A stretch of DNA of 64,000 bases from Candidatus Brocadia carolinensis (GTDB lineage: Bacteria; Planctomycetota; Brocadiia; Brocadiales; Brocadiaceae): the NCBI GenBank assembly GCA_002009475.1, contig AYTS01000107.1, forward strand, positions 1-64,000, given 5' to 3'. Of this stretch, positions 57,973-64,000 are shown in pieces; the stretch's first letter is position 1; the number at the start of each line of letters is the position of its first letter. The notes under the pieces were generated by a model that made no database searches, was not told where the DNA came from, and worked only from the letters and a program-made list of their open reading frames with translations. The position numbers and the translations under genes were made by a program.

Positions 57973-58991
57973 ACAGATTCATTGAGAGCAGACGGTAATC
58001 CGTGTAATGCGCTTACCATAAGACCGATCAGTTGGTCAATATTCTTTCCTGTAATCATGGAAACGGGACACACCGGCTTGGATATTTTTTCTTGCAGGGT
58101 TTGAACACACTTCATACCGGTCTCCTTATCCAGAAGGTCCATCTTATTTGCAACAACAATTTCTGCCTTTTCGGCAAGGACAGGATTATATTGCTTTAAT
58201 TCATTTCGTATCATGAAATATGCATCAGCAGGAGCCACCGTAGCACTTGGTGAGACATCTAAGAGATGAACTAAGAGCCGTGTTCTTTCAATATGACGGA
58301 GAAATTCGTCTCCAAGCCCTATTCCCCGATGTGCACCTTCAAGAAGTCCAGGAATATCAGCAACCACAAATCTCCGGTAATCCGCAATCTCTACGATTCC
58401 TAATTGTGGCTGTAATGTAGTAAACGGATAATCGGCTATTTTTGGTCTGGCGGCAGATATCCGGGAAAGCAACGTCGATTTTCCGGCATTCGGCATTCCG
58501 ATGAGACCAACGTCTGCAAGCAACTTGAGTTCCAGGATCAGCCACCGTTCTTCACCTGGTTTCCCCTTTTCCGCCTGGCGGGGAACCTGATTTGTGGAGG
58601 TTGCAAAACATTTGTTTCCTCTTCCCCCCCGTCCTCCCCGGACAATAACAATGGATTCCCCCACGCTGCTCATGTCTTTCAGGATACGGCTGCTTTCTCT
58701 GTCCTTGATTATTGTTCCACGAGGCAAATCGATACAAAGGTCTTTGCCGTCTTTGCCTTTTTTGGTAGAGCCTTTTCCATGCGCCCCGCTTCCTGCAATA
58801 TATTTTACCCGGGAAGTTAGGTCGAGCAAGGTATCTATTTTATCACTGACACGAATAATAACATCTCCACCCTTGCCACCGTCACCTCCGTCTGGTCCTC
58901 CATAAGGGACGTATTTCTCCCTTCGGAAACTCACACAACCATTTCCGCCATCGCCTCCTTTTACATAAATCACTGCTTCATCAACAAACAC
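57963..58991 (-). CDS. obgE: GTPase Obg/CgtA
   Basis: 50S-subunit assembly and stress GTPase. The glycine-rich Obg fold is at 1-158 (GGDGGNGCVSFRREKYVPYG). The G domain follows, with GMPNAGKSTLL, DIPGLLEGAHRG and NKMDLL. 342 aa, without the optional C-terminal OCT domain. GTG start at 58991. Placed after rplU-rpmA as in many bacteria, but a terminator lies between. Confidence 0.95.
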   Translation of the reverse strand: MFVDEAVIYVKGGDGGNGCVSFRREKYVPYGGPDGGDGGKGGDVIIRVSDKIDTLLDLTSRVKYIAGSGAHGKGSTKKGKDGKDLCIDLPRGTIIKDRESSRILKDMSSVGESIVIVRGGRGGRGNKCFATSTNQVPRQAEKGKPGEERWLILELKLLADVGLIGMPNAGKSTLLSRISAARPKIADYPFTTLQPQLGIVEIADYRRFVVADIPGLLEGAHRGIGLGDEFLRHIERTRLLVHLLDVSPSATVAPADAYFMIRNELKQYNPVLAEKAEIVVANKMDLLDKETGMKCVQTLQEKISKPVCPVSMITGKNIDQLIGLMVSALHGLPSALNESVCG

Positions 58992-59076
58992 CGTTTAGCC
59001 TGCCATAATCTGCACGAAAGAAACCATAATACGAATTTTGGGAAAGACCTACTGAAGAAAGGCCCTTGTGGTCATG

Positions 59077-59126
59077 ATAAAAACGGGAAAGGGAAAAGGC
59101 GCTACAGCCGTATCCCTGTCCCGTTT
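59077..59126 (-). terminator. Terminator between rpmA and obgE
   Basis: Minus-strand stem AAACGGGA/TCCCGTTT with inner pairing GGGA/TCCC, followed by a T5 run. It lies about 90 bases after the rpmA stop, so obgE-coaX probably uses read-through or its own promoter. Confidence 0.65.
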
Positions 59127-59213
59127 CTTCATGCTATCCGGGCACTATTGGCGAGGAGAGACCGATTTTATCACTTCGTGGCCGGTAATTCAGGAAATCA
59201 CTGAGGAGATGTT

Positions 59214-59465
59214 TTACGATTCGGGTGTTGCATAAACACTTACCCGGTGTCTCGTTTCAAATTTTACCATCCCGTTTATCATGGAAAAAAGGGTGTCATC
59301 CCTGCCAATTCCAACGTTTCTTCCAGGCTTGAATTTTGTTCCGCATTGGCGGACTATTATGGAGCCAGCGGTTACAAATTGCCCGCCATATCTTTTTACC
59401 CCACGCATTTGAGGATTACTGTCTCTTCCATTTTTTGAAGAACCCTGTCCTTTTTTATGTGCCAT
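59214..59465 (-). CDS. rpmA: Ribosomal protein bL27
   Basis: 83 aa. [38 protein letters not shown] and [19 protein letters not shown] are canonical. The N-terminus begins directly with MAHKKG, with no cleavable leader. Follows rplU. Confidence 0.97.
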   Translation of the reverse strand: MAHKKGQGSSKNGRDSNPQMRGVKRYGGQFVTAGSIIVRQCGTKFKPGRNVGIGRDDTLFSMINGMVKFETRHRVSVYATPES

Positions 59466-59593
59466 GCTACTAACCTCCGTTACAAAAAAATTAAACCTAT
59501 GCTGAAATTTGAGGAATACCCATCACATCAGTTACGGATAACCCGGTTTTTTGTCGCTCTATCCTCTCGAAATTCTTGTACCCTGCTCGATGC

Positions 59594-59915
59594 TTAACCG
59601 CAAACAATCTCCTTAATTTTTATGCGGGTATATTTTTCTCTATGCCCTCTTCTCGTCAAAGATTCCTTTCTCCTGCGAAATTTTATGGTCATACACTTTG
59701 CGCTCTTTTTTTATACCCTCAACTTCTGCAATGACCTTTGCATTTTTATTGGTGTCAGCCCCAAGAGTCGTTTTCCCTTCTTCGTCTGAACACACTAGCA
59801 CATCATGAAACTCCAGGATTTGTCCTGCTTGAGCATCAGCTTTCAGGTCGATGAGGCAGCGCTCACCGGCCCTCACTTTGTACTGCTTACCCCGATCTTT
59901 TACAATTGCATACAT
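59594..59915 (-). CDS. rplU: Ribosomal protein bL21, frameshifted
   Basis: The open frame from ATG 59915 (MYAIVKDRGKQYKVRAGE...) leaves the family after GIKKERKV and would stop at 59640. Dropping one base near the GTGTATGACC sequence (about 59687-59695) gives TIKFRRRKESLTRRGHREKY and TRIKIKEIVCG, the normal L21 C-terminus ending at 59594 (106 aa). As an essential or near-essential gene it is almost certainly intact in the organism. Confidence 0.93.
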
Positions 59916-60027
59916 TATTTCCTTCTCCTTTCCTTATCCATTTCCCATGACGCTTACAAATGAAAAAAATGTTTTAGAAATTAATTTACCATATTTATCG
60001 GTATCAATCAAATCTTTGCTAACATAA

Positions 60028-61549
60028 TTAGATCATAACTGGTTCGTCTTTCTGGTTTAAATAGCGAATGTCGATCTTGCCGAATTCGTGATTCGCCGTG
60101 CTAAAAATGTGTATCTTTTTATTATAGGATTCTTCAATCTCTATCATCTGCTTTCTTTTTTGATTTTGCAGATAATTTGCAACCGCAGGATTCGCCATAA
60201 TTTCAATTTTGGCAATTTGTGGTGAATGGATGGCAAACTTCAGGTCTCTCATGGCATTTAAACACAGACTCTCAACGGTCTTGGCATACCCCGTGCCGCC
60301 ACAAAACTTGCATTCTTCAAAAAGGACGTCCCGAAGGCTTGATCGAATCCGCTGCCGGGTAAGCTCAATAGTGCCGAATTTTGACATCTTGAGCATCTTG
60401 GTTCTGGCCTTATCCCTTTTCATGGCGTCCGTGATGACCTTCTCGATAGCATGTATATGCGATTCTGTTCTCATGTCAATAAAGTCGATTACAATCACAC
60501 CACCCAAATCGCGCAGCCGGATCTGGCGCGCAATTTCCTTAGCCGCTTTGAGATTCGTTTTAAAGGCTGTTTCTTCAGGATCGCACTCTTCTTTAAACTT
60601 GCCACTATTGACATCAATTGCTACCAGCGCTTCAGTCTGTTCAATGACAATCGATCCTCCACGCGGCAAACGGATTTTTCGGCAGTTTATTTCCTCAATC
60701 TCCTGCTCAATATTGTATTTGTGAAATAACGGTTTATCCTCGCTATAGAGGGTTAACAGTTTTTCAGATTTCGGCATAATCATACGAAGAAAATCACGGG
60801 TTCTTTCATAGACGGCTTCTGTATCGACAATGATTTCCCGTATGTTGGTCGAAAAGATATCCCGAATAGCGCGAATAACCAGATCACTTTCCTGATAGAT
60901 GGTTGCAGGAGCTTTGACGTCTTTCGTCCGTTTCTCAATATTTTTCCACAGTTTTAAGAGATAATGAAAGTCCTTATGGATTTCTTTTTTGGTCTGTTGT
61001 TCCCCCGCTGTCCGTATAATAAAACCAACATCTGAGGGAGGATTTAAGCCTGCAAGGATTTTTTTTTAACCTGAGCCTTTCCTCTTCACTTGCAATTTTC
61101 CTGGAAACGCCGTGACGCGGAACATCAGGCATCAAGACCAGGAATCTTCCCGGCAGGCTGATATACGTGGTCAAACTGGGGCCTTTGGTGCCAATGCTCT
61201 CTTTCGTCACCTGAACCAGCACTTCTTTGCCGGGATGCAAAATGTCCCGTATTTTGCGAGACTCCCGGTGAGGCTTGCCATGCGCATCGGCATCAGATGA
61301 GTGACTCCCGTTCTCTGACGGAATGAGAATATCCGATGCGTGAAGGAATCCGTTTTTTTTGAGACCAATATCAACAAATGCCGCTTCGATACTTGGTTCG
61401 ATGTTAACGACCTTTCCTTTATAAATATTTCCTGCAATCTGTCCCCGGGAACTCCTTTCGATGTAAAGTTCCTCAAGAACATTATTTTCTAAAATAGCAA
61501 TTCGGCATTCTTCGGGTTCAACTGCGTTAATAAGCATCTTCTTATCCAT
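60028..61549 (-). CDS. rng: Ribonuclease E/G family protein, T-run frameshift
   Basis: Endoribonuclease for rRNA and mRNA processing, about 506 aa after correction. The S1 domain (about 35-125: GNIYKGKVVNIEPSIEAAFV) is followed by the catalytic DNase-I-like region with metal ligands in VAIDVNSGKF and IVIDFIDM, and a zinc-link CKFCGGTG. The frame breaks at nine T (61059-61067; eight expected). The corrected text is RLKKILAGLNPPSDVGFIIR. No long C-terminal scaffold, so RNase G-like. Upstream of rplU, as in many bacteria. Confidence 0.92.
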
Positions 61550-61650
61550 GTTTTTCCTCGAGTTATTCAGAAGAAGACAAATTGATTTTTATTCTGGTAA
61601 TTTTAAAACCCTCTTTTTTCCCATTTCCCAATAAAGAAAGGATCACTTCT

Positions 61651-62196
61651 TCAGGTTTTGCCATTCCTTCGTTGTCTACTTTTTTTTATTGAAATGACAA
61701 GACGGTCCGGTTTGACCATAATTTCCTGTATAGATGGTCGGATATCAAAAGGCTTCTGGTGTCCGTTTTTAGAGCGGATTACCATCACCGATGGTTGTTG
61801 CAATAATTCATTAATCTTTGCCGTATTTAAGCATTCTGGATCAACAAAAACCACTTCGTAGAGTACATCGCGAATCCAACCCTTCTCTGTGTCAGCAATA
61901 ACTTCCCCAGAAAGAATAGAGATTTCTTCTGGTAATTGAAGACGTAACTGTTCAATGAAAATTTCAGGAGGTATTGACCTGAGCAGTTCTAACTCCAAAA
62001 CTTCATCTTTACCAGATATTCCAACACTCAACGCAAGGGGAATGGATAGTTTCGGGTGAGGATTGAAACCTTTGGACATCGCTATTGGAATGTTCGCCCT
62101 TCTGATAGCTCTCTCAAAAAGCTTCATTAAATCGTGATGAGAGATAAAGCGAATATCGCCTGACTTACTAAATCGGATACGTATTCTTGATATAAT
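61651..62196 (-). CDS. DUF2344 (TIGR03936) protein, non-canonical start
   Basis: The family normally begins MRIRFSKTGDLRFISH. Here RIRFSKSGDIRFISHHDL lies in frame upstream of ATG 62127, but no ATG, GTG or TTG precedes it before the stop at 62202. Candidates are ATA 62184 (giving the family-like N-terminus) or ATT 62196 (with AAGG seven bases upstream). The rest (LFERAIRRANIPIAMSKGFNPHPKLS) is typical. It is the usual partner of TIGR03960 radical SAM proteins, role unknown. Sits between ptsI and rng. Confidence 0.8.
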   Translation of the reverse strand: MISRIRIRFSKSGDIRFISHHDLMKLFERAIRRANIPIAMSKGFNPHPKLSIPLALSVGISGKDEVLELELLRSIPPEIFIEQLRLQLPEEISILSGEVIADTEKGWIRDVLYEVVFVDPECLNTAKINELLQQPSVMVIRSKNGHQKPFDIRPSIQEIMVKPDRLVISIKKSRQRRNGKT

Positions 62197-62273
62197 CGAT
62201 CAACCTTAGAAAAACTTCAACTATAATAAAATAAAAGAGTTATGGGGAATTCTAATAAGGATGTTTCCCCGTG

Positions 62274-64000
62274 TCAAGGATAATTTTGCCCAGCAAACGC
62301 CTCCGGCAGGATATCGATAGCAATATTTCTCAGATACTGAATCGTTTTTTCCGGATCTTCAAACTGACACGCTGTTTCTGCTATTTCTTTTGCCTTTTGA
62401 AGGGTAATCGACCGTACAATCTTCTTTATTTCCGGGATAATCGTAGCCGGCGCCACACTAAACTCCGTAAGTCCCATACCAATAAGAGGAGCAGTATATT
62501 CAATTTCACTTCCCATTTGTCCGCATATCCCAATAGGAATATTGTTGTCTGCTGCAGCTTTGATTGCCACCTTTAAAAGTCTTAAGATAGCAGGATGTGT
62601 CGGGCAATATAAATAAGCTACCCGTTCGTTATTTCTATCAACAGCCAGAGAGTACTGGATAAGATCGTTCGTGCCGATACTGAAGAAATCACACTCCTTC
62701 GCCAGTAGGTCCGCAATAATCACCGCGGAGGGGACTTCCAGCATTACGCCCATACCAATATTTTTGTTGAAAGCAATCTTCTCCTTGTCGAGCTCTTCCA
62801 TAGTTTCCCAAACCATTTGTTTTGCTCGTTGCAGTTCTTGGAGGGACGAGATCAGGGGGAATAAAATTTTTACATTCCCCAAAGCAGAAGCCCGCAAAAT
62901 TGCTCTCAGTTGTATTTTAAATATCGAAGGATTTTCAAAACAGTAACGGATAGAGCGACATCCCAAAAAGGGGTTTCCTTCTTTTCTGTCATCCAAATAA
63001 TCAAATTTGTCGGCACCGAGATCCAGGGTTCTGATAATAATCGGCTTGTCTTGTAACTCCCGCACCACCGTGGTATACGCCTCTAAATGCTCCTCTTCAG
63101 TCGGCGGCTTGGGTGCGCCTAAATAAAGAAACTCTGTTCTATAAAGACCGATACCCTCGGCGCCATATCTTACGTTTATATTAATTTCTTTCGGGAATTC
63201 AATATTACCAAAAATAGAAATATGTTTCCCATCCCCCGTTGTTGAAGGTTGGCCTTTTAACTCAGTGACGAGTTTTTCTTCAAAGACATGAATGCTTTTC
63301 ACCCTGGTTTGATATGCCGCCAATGTCTCATCATCTGGCCTGACAATAACAATGCCGTTATTACCATCCACGATAATCATATCACCACCAAAGACATCCG
63401 CGGTAATTGTTCCAAGACCCACCACCGCGGGTATCCCCAACGCCCTGGCAACAATGGCGGTATGAGACGTCCTGCCTCCTACGTCAGTAGCAAATCCCTT
63501 AACTTTCTCGGTATCAAGCGAAGCCGTTTGAGAAGGGGTAAGATCATGAGCGACCAGGATCACTTCTTCGGCCAGGTTTTTCAGTTCTTCTCTCTTTTCA
63601 CCCAATAAATTTCTTAACAGTCGCCGTTCGATGTCAAAAATATCACTTACCCGCTCTGCAAGATACGAATCGCGGATATCCTGGAATTTTCTAATGTAAA
63701 CACGCAGGGCAAGGGAGACAGCAAATTCAGGTGTAAAATTGGCTTTTGTTATCTTGTCAACAATCTCATTTTTCAACCGTACATCCTGCAATACCATCCG
63801 ATGAGTACCAAAGATCGATCCAATTTCAGAACTCATGTTTTCAGAGACCTTCTGCTCTAAATCGTGAATTTCCCTTTTCGAATCTTCAATAGCCTTTTCA
63901 AGTCTATGGAGCTCCGCTTCCACCTCGTCTTTTCTTATGATATGACGAGGAATGCGGTATCCTTCACTCTCAAACATAAAAGCCCCACAAATAACCACTC
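62274..64000 (-). CDS. ptsI: Phosphoenolpyruvate-protein phosphotransferase (EI), partial
   Basis: The gene runs off the window's right end, so roughly the first 15 residues are missing. GGRTSHTAIVARALGIPAVVG has the phospho-His (His179 in the visible chain). GIGLYRTEFLYL, RTLDLGADK, LGCRSIRYCFENP and GICGQMGSE form the PEP-binding barrel. Passes phosphate from PEP to HPr. In planctomycetes without many sugar EII systems it is often regulatory (inference). Confidence 0.93.
   Translation of the reverse strand, partial: VVICGAFMFESEGYRIPRHIIRKDEVEAELHRLEKAIEDSKREIHDLEQKVSENMSSEIGSIFGTHRMVLQDVRLKNEIVDKITKANFTPEFAVSLALRVYIRKFQDIRDSYLAERVSDIFDIERRLLRNLLGEKREELKNLAEEVILVAHDLTPSQTASLDTEKVKGFATDVGGRTSHTAIVARALGIPAVVGLGTITADVFGGDMIIVDGNNGIVIVRPDDETLAAYQTRVKSIHVFEEKLVTELKGQPSTTGDGKHISIFGNIEFPKEININVRYGAEGIGLYRTEFLYLGAPKPPTEEEHLEAYTTVVRELQDKPIIIRTLDLGADKFDYLDDRKEGNPFLGCRSIRYCFENPSIFKIQLRAILRASALGNVKILFPLISSLQELQRAKQMVWETMEELDKEKIAFNKNIGMGVMLEVPSAVIIADLLAKECDFFSIGTNDLIQYSLAVDRNNERVAYLYCPTHPAILRLLKVAIKAAADNNIPIGICGQMGSEIEYTAPLIGMGLTEFSVAPATIIPEIKKIVRSITLQKAKEIAETACQFEDPEKTIQYLRNIAIDILPEAFAGQNYP

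Overview
The window looks like a chromosomal contig from an anammox-type planctomycete (order Brocadiales, for example Candidatus Brocadia). This is an inference. It rests on a moderate-to-low G+C core, a Minf_1886-type gene (a family known from Planctomycetes and Verrucomicrobia), full-length NifU/NifS, several radical SAM/B12 proteins, TPR proteins and the rplU-rpmA-obgE cluster. No rRNA, tRNA, CRISPR array, intact insertion sequence or hydrazine/nitrite gene was seen, so the genus cannot be fixed.

Layout. 1-5.3 kb is accessory debris: a high-G+C, 5'-truncated and frameshifted Tc-toxin (TcA) gene, a 59-aa orphan gene, a HicAB module whose toxin is frameshifted, and a DUF4143 ATPase fragment. 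5.3-12 kb (minus strand) holds an ABC-F ATPase, a DTW-domain tRNA-modifying enzyme, a PLP deaminase-like enzyme and a 940-aa radical SAM protein. 12.8-19.5 kb (plus) holds pepA, uvrA, nifU and nifS. 19.6-25 kb holds htrA (minus, with a clear promoter and terminator), a PLD-like pseudoenzyme and a TPR protein. 25-32.2 kb is mostly minus strand: tilS, a Minf_1886 protein, metG, ricT and an M50 protease, with a DUF192 gene and a FGE-like gene on plus. 32.4-46.4 kb (plus) holds rodA, a DevCAB-like ABC exporter split by repeats, a TIGR03960-type radical SAM gene, folK, an LptF/G permease, comF, an aminotransferase, another B12 radical SAM protein and a polyprenyl glycosylphosphotransferase. 46.4-51.7 kb (minus) holds a TPR protein, two membrane proteins and PhoR/PhoB. 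51.7-54.6 kb is a second accessory patch: a decayed type III-like restriction-modification locus full of short in-frame palindromic repeats, an S23 four-helix-bundle protein and VapBC. 54.7-64 kb holds a class III aminotransferase, a duplicated-domain protein, a small TPR protein, and then a ribosome/RNA cluster running ptsI, DUF2344, rng, rplU, rpmA, obgE, coaX.

The most general observation concerns sequence quality. At least thirteen otherwise conserved reading frames break exactly at homopolymer runs of 7-9 bases, and every one is restored by removing one base. The affected genes include metG, nifS, the RNase E/G gene and lptF/G. rplU is also frameshifted, though not in a run. This points to consensus overcalls rather than mass pseudogenisation, so these loci are annotated as single genes with a frameshift note. 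The toxin, DUF4143 and restriction-modification fragments lack large parts of their families and look truly decayed. The Tc-toxin relic, the in-frame repeat family, a MITE-like element inside the exporter operon, apparent AUC/AUU/AUA start codons and a candidate small RNA are the items most worth following up.
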